Below are positions 35,601-48,055 of a DNA stretch of 64,000 nt, one piece after another. Below the pieces are notes generated by a model, which had not been told where the DNA came from, searched no databases, and saw only the letters and a program-made list of their open reading frames with translations. Position numbers and translations under genes: made by a program. Source of the DNA: Pomacea canaliculata (lineage: Eukaryota > Mollusca > Gastropoda > Architaenioglossa > Ampullariidae); contig NC_037596.1 in NCBI RefSeq assembly GCF_003073045.1, forward strand, positions 15,942,547 to 16,006,546. Reading direction: 5' to 3'. How positions within the stretch are numbered: the stretch's first letter is position 1; each line of letters opens with the position of its first letter.

Positions 35601-37359
35601 GCCAAGAAGAGTGCCTTTGCCAAGTCATTCTTACCAACCGCAATAGCACTCTTGAACAGGTCAAACAAATGTACCTAGTCTGAATGTGTGTGTGTGTAAG
35701 AGAGTAAGAGGAAGTGTATCTGACAATTGTGTCATATGAGTGAGGGGGTTAAGCATGAGTATAACTGCCTGAGTGTATGAATTGTAAATGTAATCTCCTC
35801 AGTTTATTATGTATCTTTTTCTCAGTTGATTGTGGGAGCACCCAATAACAAAGGAAAATTTCTATCTCTATTACGACCAGACATAGACAATAAAGATGAG
35901 AGGAGTTGTGTAGCTGGGATGTAAGGGGAGAGCAGTTGAGAGAAATAATCAGGGCAGGTGTCAGCAAAGGAATTTAAACATCAAGGACAGTTTGTACTGG
36001 ATGCCAGAACGGAGGGAAAGTCAGAGTAGACAACGAAGGAGAGGGTGGGGTAGTCCCGTTTCCTGGCTCTAAGCACCAGACGTGTAGACGTGTACTATAA
36101 AGATAAAGATTTGAGTCAACAAAAAGGTAATGGTTAAGAACAACAGGCTCTGGTAAAATAACATTCTTTAACATTTACTTAGCTACATGTATCTTTATTC
36201 GATACGTAGCTGAATTATTCTACATAAAAGCACAAAAACGTGATCTAATTTGTGGACATACATGTCGACACTTTACAAAGTATTATGAACAAGTTCTTCT
36301 AGCAAAGTTTTCGAACAAATATTTCAGTCAGTAAAATTTATATCTAGCAACCATGAATTTCTTTTTAAAAATGTAAGGAGACACTACAAATACTTTACGA
36401 AAATATATTGTTTTCATTTTAAAATAGTTGTCATAATGTATACGCTTATTCTTCAAGTAATTATGTAAGCAAAACATTAAGTACTTACAGTGACACTGAT
36501 TTCTCTATTGAAAGCTCAAACTACACACTCAAAACAGATTCATGTTAACTAATAAAATCAGTTACTGCTCTGTTTTTGCAGTGCAACAGGAATTTTTTTA
36601 AAAAAACTCAGTTTAAGTTGAAAAACTAGAAACAATTACAACATTTTTTACTTTACTTAACACCGTAAAACTGTAACACAAAAAATGTTAAATTCAAAAC
36701 ATTTACATATTTACAGGTAATTATTTTTTAGTTTAGCAGCCATTGATTGGAAAACCAAAAGGAAATATTGTTGACATCGCTCAAAATTTTGATAACGTGA
36801 AATGAGTCTAAGTTTGACAAAACCGCGTAATATTCTCACAATTTTATGTTCAGTAATGATAGAACCTGAAATGATCACTTTAATCATGTTTGAAAAATTA
36901 CATTGTATGTCATACGAACACTACGAGGCATAATAATTTAAAATGTGTATGTAATACACTTAAACTCAACACAATAAAACCTGCATAACCTAAAACAGTG
37001 TCCTTTAAATTGTTACTATCATTTAAGTCTTATAAATTTACATTGCCATGTAACGTGAAAATGCTCGTAGTTAAGTCCGACAGATGTCCCTGTTGTTATT
37101 CAGACTAGTGTTTGACGACCTTTGAAGTCACCCTTTGTAGGTGAATCAGGAGAAGAATCACATTCTCTAGTCTGGAATAAGTAAAAGTACATGAAGCATC
37201 ATGAGTATCATTTATCATCAACTATCAAATATGAGTTTAGTAAATGAAATAATATTCTAATGAGGTAGTCATTTTGAATAATCGTTAAAATGTAGGTTAA
37301 CAACGTTAGAACAATTACGGTACACCATAAACTACATTAATAATAATAATAATAATAAT

Positions 37360-37447
<88 letters not shown>

Positions 37448-38455
37448 GTGTACTACGTTACGATGGAACACCATTCACAGTAGTGCCTGCAGACAATACC
37501 AATCAGAAATGGAGAGAGAAAGAAGAAAGATGAGCCACAGTTCGAATTATTCGGATGCTGACAGTCTGCATTTCTCGTGGTACTGATAAACTGCTAGTTT
37601 AGCACGAGAAATACAGACTCCCATCACCCGAATAACCCGAACTGTCTGTCTGATTGGTGTTGGCGGCTAGCAATGTTGTGAATGGTGCGCTAGCGTGACG
37701 CAGTACACTGTACGCGTGACGTAATAAGTAGTTATCGTGATGTAGTACACTTTTAGCGGCACTCGTTGATCACAGGTACGAATCGTAGCTGATAATGAAT
37801 AAACGGATGTGGTTTGGAAGCTGGAATTTACAGGTAAGGTTAATTTCACCTTTATCTACCGATATCTACGAAAAACGCAAAGCATTTACGTTCGTCTTTA
37901 TCAGAAAATTCCAGCACGGTAACACTGTAAATAAAAATAAAACAAATAGGACTGATAACCCTTTTGAATGAACCAAATTGCTGTTTGCATGTATTTTCAT
38001 AATATGTATGCTTAACCATTTTTAACAATTGTTCGTTTGGGGAAGAGCAGAGGTGGTGTCTCATGAGCCGTGTTCCAAGAATATAAGGAAAAAGTTGTAT
38101 CTAACATTCCATTGCAGTGTTAAGTTAAAGTGGGTATTAAGACCTTCGCCATAACTATTACCCTCGTGCAAATTTTTCCAGGGCCAACGCTTTCCACTAA
38201 CAAAAAAAAAAAAACAAAAACAAAAAAAAAACAAACAAACAAAACCGCAGGAATACTGACACAACCCTAATGCTCAGAATGTAAGAGATGCTTCACAAAA
38301 TGTCAGATGCTCCCAAATTACAAAACCTCCAAACAATGATCAGTCCACCATGCCCAGCCTCTAGAATTGCGTTTAAAATCTTTTACAGAAAACGTCTCTT
38401 TCGTTAATATTTGGCTTGAGATTACCTTGGTGTTTACTAATTAATTCTTAATTGA
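35601..38455. other. Intergenic, AT-rich
   Basis: No gene recognised. It contains the (AAT)n microsatellite at 37339-37446 and an A-rich tract near 38202-38243. Confidence 0.4.
37339..37446. repeat. (AAT)n microsatellite, about 108 bp
   Basis: A long TAA/AAT repeat with one internal interruption near 37362. Confidence 0.95.
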
Positions 38456-38476
38456 AATGTATTATTTTATCTGACT

Positions 38477-38664
38477 CACCTGATTCTGGTTCGTTACAGT
38501 TTGCAACAGTTTAAAAATCTCTATGTTCTGCTGATCGTCTCTGCCCCTGGGTATTTCATCTGTCACTTTACTCTCTGGTGTCACAGTAGCGATTGGTTTT
38601 ACAAACGATGTCTGTAGTGTATCCAATCTGCACATAACACTAGCCTTTTGCGTTTCTGACCGAG
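38477..38664 (-). CDS. Possible orphan exon (acidic, splice-bounded)
   Basis: The minus-strand frame ETQKASVMCRLDTLQTSFVK continues openly to LLQTVTNQNQ and stops at a donor GTGAGT (CAG|GTGAGT at about 38476). The acceptor is probably CTCGGTCAG near 38665. It could be an alternative 3' exon of the kelch-like gene or part of an unrelated transcript. No domain is recognised. Confidence 0.3.
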
Positions 38665-39412
38665 TCAAACACAGAATATTAACCACAAAGTCGTCCAATA
38701 CAAATGTTTATGTTTATGTTTTAAACTGAAATAATTTATGGCGAACATTTTTGCTGCTCAATGAATAAAAGAGTAATGTATATAGCGACTTAAGGTAGAA
38801 TTAGGTGCTGAAGAAATCACTACTTTTGCATTCACAAAATAATTCTAATTTAAATTAGCTACACAAAAAAAAACAGAAAGGCTTAACAAATTTTAACATA
38901 TAAGCAAATAAAAATTAAATAAACCCGTAAAATGTTCGCTTACTGTTTTGGGTTTAACATCTCATTCTGTATCAGAAAAAAAAAGAAATTCATTTCATTG
39001 AATGAGTCTTTGGTAAATATCATTTTTAATAATTTGTCAACACCAACATATTTGTATATTTCAAACTGAAGTCGAGCAATTTAGTTTACCATTAGCATCA
39101 TTCCTTTCCTACATAGTCTTGCAAAAGCAGAAAGTACATCCAATAGTTAAAGTATTCTAATTTTTATTATTATTAGTTTTGAAAAAAAAATTACTTTTAC
39201 TACGAGTTATAAGAAGAAGAAGAAAGAAAGAAAGAAGAAGCATATTCTCACTATGATTTTTAAGATAGTACAAACATCATCGTCTTCTTTTGTGTGAGTG
39301 AGAGAGAGAGAGAGAGAAAGAGAAACAGTGAGGGATCGTCACTGAAGAGTCAAAATCAAAAGCAAAGCAAACGGAGATGGATGAAGACAATAAACAGAAA
39401 AATAACAAAAAA

Positions 39413-42400
39413 TCATCTACTGAAATAAGTGATAGTAATGTTGCAAGCCTTATATAGAACCTGGCAGGGTGCCACCATCACTGGGCTGCCTGTCTTCTGC
39501 TGGTCTGGGATTCCTCTTACTCGGTCTTTTGTCGTTTTCCATTCAGAGGTTAGTGATTCTGCATCAGACATTTGAGAAACTTTCTCCTGGAGTGAGTTCA
39601 AAGATTCTGTTTCAGAAGATCGTCTGGAAGAACTGTGAAACAAACTGATGTATGTAATTACATTTTTAACGCAGGTTTTTATGTTTATAAAACATGTAAT
39701 GCCTAAAACTTAAATATAAAGAATGCAAGACTGTAATAATTCAAGTAAATGTCTTTATATATTGCATATTGCATTAACATTTTTTTTTTTGCCTTAGAGT
39801 GACACAAGCTGTAAAGAAATGACATCACAGGAAAAGATTGAATGTTATATCGTCTGCCGATGAACATGAATTGATTGTCTGAACTGATGGGTAAAAGGTC
39901 TTTAATTAGGTACAAATGTACAAACTTGTATATACTTACTTTGCAATTACCAATGGCTCTGCCTTTATCTGAAAACAGTTTAAAAAGTTATTTGAAAGTA
40001 GATTTCAGTACAGATAACTAATCGTGTAATCTCTTCGTTTTCTTCTGTTCATTTCATTTCTTTTATACATTTATACTTGTATACATTTATACATACCTGA
40101 AGATGGTTCTTTGGTATGTTTATCATATAAAGATCAAAGTCATTTGCATTATTGAATGCTTTACTGCATTTCTGTACTTGTCCAGTTGAAATATCGATGG
40201 TGTTCATGTCGCAGCTTTCACCTTTATCGACGACAACCACAATCTCACGTTGAGTGATGCAGGCAACAAAACGGCCTCCTCCAGAGAAGTTTGCTATCGT
40301 TGTGAATGAAACAGTAAACTCCTCTTCACAAGCCTGAAACAAGAACTCAGTCTACATTTCAAACTACTATGCAATTGGTGATTTCTGAGAAAATAGCTTG
40401 CAAAAGCCAATTGATTTTTAGTACCTCTAAAATAAATCTCTTTCAATCTTCTTTCTTTTTGCCCCACAACCGAAGTAAGCAAGTAGCTCATTATCACATA
40501 TTTAGATGTTTAGAAAGTACTATGTGCCTAAACGGATGTGTAGTTTAAGAAATTTTTTTATTATTATTATTGTACAGTTGGTTATTAATCCAAGGATTTT
40601 CAATACCAGATTCAGGATTTCACTCAGCTTATTAGAATTTTTTCGTCATAAAATAAACTAAAACCGACAAATTCGCTACATTTTTTCAGACTTGATAAAT
40701 TTTCTGAGAAATAGATTGTCACATGAGTCATCGGTAAACTGCAATGTGTGAATTCTGTGCAAACGAGAAGTCCAGATTGATATGACAGTAAAAATCGTTG
40801 AAAGGTTTGTGGAAGCCTCGTCTTATTTAAATAAAAATTAGCCAGTGCTATGAAGTTACTACGGAATGTGGGCTTGTGCGAAATATCTTTTTACTCTTCA
40901 ACAAAGAAAAGGTGATGGAAGAGAATCATTGGGTGGGTCAAAGGAAGGCATAGGGATGCACAATATTGATCACCAATTCTCCAAACTGACATTTCGAGTT
41001 AAAAATGGTTATGCTGCAGTATACAGAAACTGTTTCAAAGTGAAGACCAAATGGACGCTACCAATCTATTTCCAGAAGGAGAATTTCTGTCATGTTGTCG
41101 GTCAATAATAAAAGAAGGATTTGTATAGCACATACACTCGTAAGGATCATACGCTTAGCGCTTAAGAACAATGCATGGACAAAATACGAAGGAAGAAAAG
41201 GATAAGCATTAGTACTGACGACAAATAAAAGACAAATGCAGAAAACGCAAAGAGTCATCCAGTAAAAAGAAATGGGAGAATCGTGATTCCGCAAAGGAAG
41301 ACAAGTAGAGAAGTGGAGGGCCTTGTCAGCAGCCGCGTCTATCGATGTGCTCCCCCAAACGACAGATGCCGTTCAAGGGATAACAACCCAAACCATATAC
41401 TTGATTGATCCGTGAACTTTTGTAAGAGGTCAGACTTTTAGCTGTCTGCTAACCATCTTTATCCAGATAGCATCAACAAATTAATTTTTTTCGGCAAAAC
41501 TGGTAAATGACTCCACCAGCTATGGATACATGGATGCTTAGAAAACACACACACACACACAATTTTCATTTATTTATTGTCACGTAAATATTGTGAGTCT
41601 CTTTCAAAGCAAAATGTTATAGCCATTGCCATATTTAAGAAAATACTTTTTTTTTGTTCATCTCAATCTCTAATAAAAGTTCGTTTTTATTGTTGTCTGT
41701 TTCTGCTAATGGCGTCAAGCATCTGCTTATTTTATAACTGGTCTTTCAATTTGTTACATAGAAACATACCTCAGCTCTTTTTCTTTCGTTTGTTGCGGCA
41801 AAGTATTCTTCCCTTTGATCAGCCAGGTGGAAGTCTTCCCACATTCGCAGCACCGCTCCAGACCGCCGTATGACAAAGATAAAGCCATTATTGCTAAGGG
41901 CACGTGACCTGCGCTTGAAAGGAAGTCTTCCAGCAACATAGGCAACATTATTCACGGTGTCTACACACTGCACCAGGTCAGTTTTTACTCCCTGTGCATT
42001 TAGTCCACCGAACACGTAGATTCTGTGACCCAGAGCAGCAGCTGATGTTTTCCGTACTGCTTCGGGTAGATGGCAGACTTTTCTCCAGAGTTTCTCCTGG
42101 CCTCTTATGTCATATAGTAAGACTTCAGACGATGTCTCATAGCCCCGCGAAGTTTGCGTCTGACCTCCGAGAACAAAAATTTTATCGCCGATGGCGAACT
42201 TAGCATGTTGTTCTTTGCCTTCTCCAGGTAAATCCGAATGGCGATACCACTGATTCTCGCCTGCGTCATAGATAAGATTTAAAGTCTTCAAGGTGCCTCC
42301 ACTGAGGCAAATGCCATTTTTATACTTGCAGGTTGCGAAGCCATGCCCTATCATCTCAGGTGCAGGAGATAAGTTATATTGTTGACCATTAAATGCCTTC

Positions 42401-43833
42401 AGAGGAGGGGCACTCGTAAATGAAACACTTTCTGTCAAAACCAAGACTAAAGCTGGGGCAGGATTATTTGTGCATCGTTGCTCAAGCGCACAGAGAACAG
42501 GGTCTTTATACTCACCTGCGCGAACAGAAAAGAAGCAAAATTAATTCCAGAAGTTTAACATGTGATCCCCTGAATAAAGCTATGCTGCTAATATTATCAC
42601 TTATTTTGATTTATGTGATTATTTGATTTGTATGCTTATGTGCACCCATATATAACAATACTTAACAGAAATGCTTCACAGCTTACCAGTTTGCTTTTTT
42701 ACGGATAGTAAACAGTAGGTGTCTAAAATCTTTCGAACCTCCATTGCATTTAACTATCACTAAACTTTTTTAATGTAACCAAAGTATTGTTATATCGTTG
42801 GTGAATGTTCCGTTTGTAGAGAGAATGAACTAAACTTTAGCATTCACTCACAAAGCGAATAAGTAAAAGTTTTCTTGAACAAAAAGTCACTTATTTTTAG
42901 TATATTTTTATGACAATAATTTTAAGGTCATCATTTACTGACTTTTAAAAATCAAAGATACTTCAGCAGTTCTAACGCCTTCTTGAAATGTCTGAAATTT
43001 ACCGTTTGCCATGCTCTGATTCAGTATTTTGCAAACTGCTCAATAATGACACTTTATTTAACAGGTCATAAATGTAAGGAAACGGGGAGAAATAAAAAAG
43101 TCTTACCAAAGAAGATATTTGTAATCTCTTTATCACAATTCCTTATCAGAGAAATTAGAAAATTTGCATCCAACTGATCGAAAGAGATCAATTGGAGCAA
43201 CTGATTAAGAAAGCGAAGTCTTCCAGCTTTGTCCTGCATCACCCAGAATATAATCTTATTAAAGATGTCGTCGTTGGTGAGCTTCTTCTGCAGCGACAGG
43301 AGAATCATAAGCATAGACTTGTGCAGGGCCACAAACGTTTTCTCTGGTATTTGGTCAATATGTTCAGCTGCCATCATAGAAGACTTCTCAACCACATTGA
43401 TGAGCTTATATTTCTGCGCAGCTAGCCAAACGTGTACCCAATCTTTTGGCTTAAACCATTTGACACAAATCTTATCAAAATCTTTTGTAAAAAAATCGAT
43501 CCGTAAAAATGCAAAACATTTGAAAATGTCTAGTGGTTTTGGATGGGGCGGTGGGTTTTCTCTTTGATAAATATATTCGAGGAAAACGCCAAAGGACTCA
43601 GGAGACACATCTTCATCATTCACTGTAATGTCCCAGCTGTTCTTGTCAGAGTTCTTCTTGTAGAAGTTCTCGAAAAATGAAGATATCGCAGCAAGAATTA
43701 AAAGATGACAGTGGAAAACCTGGTCCTTTACTCTAACACGGGTATCACAGAGCTCCTCTCTATTAGTCATGTTTCCAATATTCTGCAATATATGTTCAGA
43801 GACTTTTGCATGGTTTAGGCCTTCGGGTAGCAT
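39413..43833 (-). CDS. BTB-BACK-Kelch (KLHL-like) protein, 5 exons
   Basis: Kelch-like proteins are typically substrate adaptors of Cullin-3 E3 ubiquitin ligases: BTB binds Cul3, the kelch propeller binds substrate. Exons 5'->3': 43833-43107, 42515-41770, 40333-40097, 39968-39940, 39632-39413. All have GT-AG borders, phases match, and lengths sum to 1959 bases, an exact 652-residue frame plus stop. BTB (about residues 15-125): CDTRVRVKDQVFHCHLLILA, SSFFENFY. BACK (about 135-240): CVKWFKPKDWVHVWLAAQKY. Kelch repeats from about residue 285: ICLSGG, KIFVLGGQ, RIYVFGGL; the last blades are divergent. The tail is acidic and Ser-rich (SSETESLNSLQEKVSQMSDA). The start is placed at MLPEGLNHAK; an in-frame ATG 20 codons upstream (43893) is possible. 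The usual family length is about 570-650 residues. Substrate unknown. Confidence 0.85.
41770..42515 (-). CDS. Kelch-like gene exon 2: kelch repeats
   Basis: A 746-base exon from acceptor TTCGCGCAG to donor GTATGT. It contains kelch GG pairs in ICLSGGTL, IFVLGGQT and IYVFGGLN, each followed by the expected Tyr/Trp (YDAGENQWY, LYDIRGQEKLWRKV). Further 3' exons supply additional, weaker blades (SGGGRFVACI, then VQKCSKAF). Confidence 0.85.
43107..43833 (-). CDS. Kelch-like gene exon 1: BTB and BACK domains
   Basis: A single 727-base exon holds the whole BTB and BACK region, a common arrangement in KLHL genes. It ends NIFFG at donor GTAAGA. The BTB core DTRVRVKDQVFHCHLLILAA matches the family's D[VI]xLxVxxxxFxaHrxVLAA pattern. 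Confidence 0.88.
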
Positions 43834-43893
43834 TTTCGGGAGTAAGCCAAAGCACAGAGAGACCGGTACTTGAATACTGCAACATAAAACCAT

Positions 43894-45120
43894 TGCTACA
43901 GATCACAAAACAGAATGACGCCAAGAGCAAAGTTTGTGCTTTTCTATTTCAACCGCTATTAAAAGGAAGCATTACAGACAACTTATGACACTTCCGTTTT
44001 CTCACGTTGGTAGCATCTTATATGCGAAGATCGCAAACTTTTGTGACCAGCAAGGCATTGAAATGCAGGTTGTTTAAAGTGTTTTGGAAGTTTAATGTGC
44101 AAAGCAAGCCCACGCCTCTTAAAATACTTTCTTCTATCTACCCTATGCAAAAAAAAAAAACAACAACAACTCAAAACAAACATAAAAATTAAAGCCTAAG
44201 TGCCTGAGATTTTAGCCATGCAAGGATGCCAGGAAAATTCAGTTCGTAGTAAAACATTTCAACTGTTTTGATGTTTTAGTCGTGCTTTTGTTTATTTTAG
44301 TAGTTTTAAATAGGGTGCATATATATATGTAGAATGTTTCTCATGCAAGTGTCTATGTGTGCATGATGAACACCTGTAATAGAAAAACAGACTACTTTTT
44401 CTTGACACAAATAGTAATTCTTATTAATCAAAGACTGAGAGCAAATCCTCGAAAAAAGTTTAATTTGAAGAAACCGTTATTTGACACTTTAGTTCGTAAC
44501 CAGTACTTGTAGAAAAACAATTTTCTACTATTTTCAAGCAGCAAACACTGCTATTTACTGCTATGTCACTTTTATTTAGTCTATAGTCCTTTTGTAAGAC
44601 AAGAACAAGAGAAAAGAACGATTGAAAGTACTTGCCGAGGTGCTAGGTGGAAAGGGTAGCGATAAATATATCACAGGTAATGACCAGTGAAAAAATATCC
44701 ACTAATATGTATTAACTCACTTTATGACATCTAGGGATATTCATATCCACTGACCTTTAGACAAATAAGAATGTCCGATCAAATTTCCAACGTGAAGATT
44801 GCACACTCCCTTTTCGACTGTCAGAATAAAATTTAACTACTCCTGCAAGTTTACCCTGTCGTTCCGCCTATGACACTAATCCTAAACCGGTCCCTGCATG
44901 ATATATATATATAAGGCAACTGTTTACTATTAATAAAAAATGATATAATGGTGTGCATTGAAATTTTTAAAAGCCTAGTAAACTTAAAATTTCCGGAAAT
45001 GTAGACTTCCTTTGCTACGTCATTCTAAGTCGACTCTATAGTGATAAGCCTAAGCCAATTTTAACCGAACAAAGAAAAAAATTGGTTTGTTAACTATGTC
45101 TAAAAATGAAACCAAGCTGA
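43894..45120. other. Region upstream of kelch-like gene
   Basis: Expected promoter of the minus-strand kelch-like gene; no distinctive motif seen. AT-rich with a short (TA)n near 44900. Confidence 0.35.
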
Positions 45121-45129
45121 ACAGTTTTT

Positions 45130-46527
45130 TCAGGGGAGAGACTAAAATGTTGCACCCTGGCCCTCCAGGTTGGGGGTTTTCTTTGGGCTAGCAACCCACT
45201 CGTGTAAAAAAAAGTGTTACAGAAACCGCAAAATCTGGCCACAAAGACCTGGACAACGATCATACCCAGGGAGTCGAACTGATGATGTCAACACAGGCAA
45301 CAAAGGCACTGATGGCCTATGAACCAGTCCCACTACAACTCATGCAGCAAGATTCAATGCAAAAGGAAGGAAGATCACCATCATTCAATGCTATGCACCA
45401 ACAAAGGCACCATAGGAAGAGGAAAAAGAAGACCTTCAGTTCCCTGCAGTCCCTGCTTGACCACACACCAAGAAGAGATCTGAAGATCAGTATTGGAGAC
45501 CTAAATGCCGAATTGGGAGATAATAACACCAACAGGGAACTCATCATAAGAAGATACGCCGTCGGCACCTGCAACAAAAACGGGGAGCTCTTCACAGACA
45601 TCTGCGCTCTCAATGACCATGTCATATGTGGCACTGTTTTCCAACACAAGAATAAACACAAGACAATCTGGACTTCCCCTGATGGCGAGACAGAAAACCA
45701 GATTGATCATATAACAGTTGCACGAAAGTGGAGAATGTGTCTTCAAGATGTCTGAGTGAAGAAAGGTGCATATATTACTTCAGACCACCAGCTCCTAGTG
45801 GCAGTCTTCAAGATTATGAAAAAGTCCTTCAATCATTCAGCCAGACCACACCACAAGGTCAATACTCAAAAACTCAAGAACAAGGACACAAAGGAAATTT
45901 ATAACTGTAAAGTCAAGAATAGGTATGAGACCCTTTTAAGACTGACAAGAGAAACAGTGGAAGAACACTGGTCAACATTCAAGAGCATTTGGAAGATACA
46001 ATGTACAGATGTTCTAGGGAAGCGGAAAAGAAAATACAAGGAATGGATGACCCAAGAGATCTGGGCTAAGACTGAATCAAGAAAGGGACTAAAACAGCAG
46101 CTCAATTAGTGTCAAGATCAACAAGAGAAGGAAGATCTCAGAGCTGAATATTGGGAAGCCAGCACCAGTTGAAGAGGTCTGTCAGAGAGGACAAGAGACA
46201 CTTTACCCATGAACTGATTGAGGAAGCAGAGACAACAGCTATACAGGGAAACAATCAGTGACTCTACGAAATAGCAGGACTCTGAACTCTGTCAGGCAGG
46301 AATAAGCCAGTGAAAGACAAAGACGGCAAGACCATAAAGAGACTGCTGGATGGAACACTTTGAAGAGATCCTGAATCGACCTGGTTCATCATCTTTACCT
46401 GACATACCACCAGCAACTGAACAACTTCACGTTAACACCAACCCTCCCACTATGGCATAAATCATCAAAGCTATCAAAAGCATGAAAAGTGGCGAAGCAG
46501 CAGGCCTGGATGGCATACTCTCAGAAG
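45130..46527 (+). mobile_element. RTE-type LINE copy 2, 5' part (endonuclease to linker)
   Basis: Same family as the element at 26.7-28.5 kb. It opens with the CCAGGTTGGGGGTTTTCTTT leader seen before such ORFs. Then come endonuclease parts in shifting frames: TIIQCYAPT (near 45370), ISIGDLNAELGDNNTNREL (catalytic GDxNA), TSPDGETENQIDHITVARKW (IDHI motif) and SDHQLLVAVF (catalytic SDH). At 46380-46535 it reads [20 protein letters not shown] and [19 protein letters not shown], parallel to copy 1. Several stops and shifts make it inactive. It is interrupted after SEALK by the hAT element. Confidence 0.85.
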
Positions 46528-46535
46528 CACTAAAG

Positions 46536-47860
46536 CAGCGGTTCTCAACCTGTGGGTCGCGACCCCCTGGGGGGTCGCGACGTGCCTACAAGGGGGTCGC
46601 GAAGGTGGTCATTTTTTAAAAAAGTTTCTTATACCGGTATTAGTGAAATTAGTTTACATTGTGTAACCGAGTGGTGAGGGCGATCAAACTCCAAATGTCT
46701 TCTCCCTATTCAACTACACTGTCTCGGCATGCAGTGACTTCTCACTTCCAAAACTCAAAACACAATCCCCCTCTCAACAATTAAGCCTCCAATCTCCTCC
46801 TCTCGCCTTTTGCCCTCTCTCTCCCCCAATCTCTCATCGCTGACTCCCCCTCTCCCTCTCCAGTCACACCTCTCTTTTTTTTTTTTTAACATCTAAAAGG
46901 CACGCATTCAGGAAACGTCCATCATTCACACCCTTTCATTCGCACGTGCTCACTGCTCAGTCCTAGTACTCTATAGGTCCCTGACAGAAGGCGATGACCA
47001 GACAAGGGAAAGACACCACCATATTACAAACAACTGACAAGATGAATGCTTTCGTCCGAAACATTTCGTTGTGGACGCAAAAGATACGCCAAGAAAATAT
47101 TTTTGATATGTTTCCGTGCTTGTGTAAGTGCAAGGCTAACAACTTGATCAGGTGAAGAATGTAATTATTGCCCATCTAAACGGACTGCAAGAAAGGTTTC
47201 AGCATTACTTCGCTGAAATTGATGTGACTAAATACGATTGTATTCGTAATCCATTTCTGGCTGATCCTAGCACAAGCGGGTTGTCCACGGAAGAAGAAGA
47301 GCAGCTCATCGACCTTTCGAGTGACCAATCCCTGAAAATGGTCTTCCACACAACACCAGTGCCAACATTCTGGATTAGCATCAACGGTGCTTTCTGAGAA
47401 AGCAATGAAAGTTCTTCTAACATTTTCAACTTCATATATGTGTGAGCAAGGATTTTCAGCATTGGCAGCACTGAAGTCGAAATACAGAAATCGTGTGGAC
47501 GCAGAGGCTGAGCTGCGAATAGCAGTGGGTACGAACATCGCACCCAGGTTCGCTTCTCTATGCAACAGCAAGCAGGCTGAACCTTCTCATTAATCAAAGA
47601 GAGTGTCCAATAAAATAATATTTATTACCGCCACAGAATTTGCTTTAGTAACATTTCATTAACAGTTATACTTCTTGCAGATACGAACTTTGTTCTTCCG
47701 TTGTTGATTTGTATTGATTTCTTCGACGCGGCGTTCGACATTAGCTAGGGCTCCCTCCCCCCCCCCCCCGCTCTTCCACCGACCTAGCTGGCTAAGGGGG
47801 TCGCGGACGTACCGGTGTTCGTCAGGGGGGTCGTCACATGTAAAAGGTTGAGAACCGCTG
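46536..47860 (+). mobile_element. hAT (ZBED-like) DNA transposon inserted in the LINE
   Basis: The inverted ends CAGCGGTTCTCAACCTGTGG and (right, reverse complement) CAGCGGTTCTCAACCTTTTA bound 1325 bp, flanked by a perfect 8-bp target duplication CACTAAAG (46528-46535 and 47861-47868). Removing the element restores the LINE reading SEALKADPE, parallel to PEALKADQK in the other LINE copy. It encodes remnants of a hAT transposase. A pyrimidine-rich tract (46747-46885) replaces most of the N-terminal coding region. Confidence 0.93.
46990..47592 (+). pseudogene. hAT/ZBED-like transposase remnant
   Basis: Three open blocks in different frames. At about 46993-47145: DTTILQTTDKMNAFVRNISL and IFDMFPCL. 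At 47152-47397: HLNGLQERFQHYFAEI, IRNPFLADP. At 47387-47592: LTFSTSYMCEQGFSALAALK then KYRNR...LRIAV, ending KQAEPSH. The last is the hAT C-terminal dimerisation domain, with the YxCExGFSxL and KxKxRNRL signatures of ZBED5/SCAND3-like proteins. Frameshifts near 47148 and 47390 and loss of the N-terminal BED and catalytic regions leave it non-functional. Confidence 0.85.
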
Positions 47861-48055
47861 CACTAAAGGCAGACCCAGAAAGGTCAGCGGTACTGAGCTG
47901 GACTGTGCCGCGGTCTAGGCCTTGTCCCGAGGGACCGTGCCTGTTGAGCTTGACCTCGATATCACGGGATCGCTCAGTTGTGAAGGCGTGGACCGGGTTG
48001 TCTGCTGCTCAAAAGACTGCTTACGTCACGGCGGTCACTTAATGTAGATTATTGA
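47861..48055 (+). mobile_element. RTE-type LINE copy 2, segment after the hAT insertion
   Basis: Directly after the target duplication the sequence continues the LINE frame for only about four codons (ADPE). It then becomes a GC-rich segment (47885-48045) with no RT motifs, ending near CACTTAATGTAGATTATT. The RT domain expected here is absent, so the element is internally deleted or rearranged as well as interrupted. Confidence 0.5.

Noticed and set aside
35465-35678. Poly-Ile / poly-Met frames
   Set aside because: Translation of the (ATC)n microsatellite on both strands.
45317-45746. Minus-strand frames over the LINE endonuclease
   Set aside because: Antisense of the plus-strand endonuclease remnant, which carries the recognisable motifs.
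47176-47597. Two 130-codon minus-strand frames
   Set aside because: Antisense of the hAT transposase remnant.
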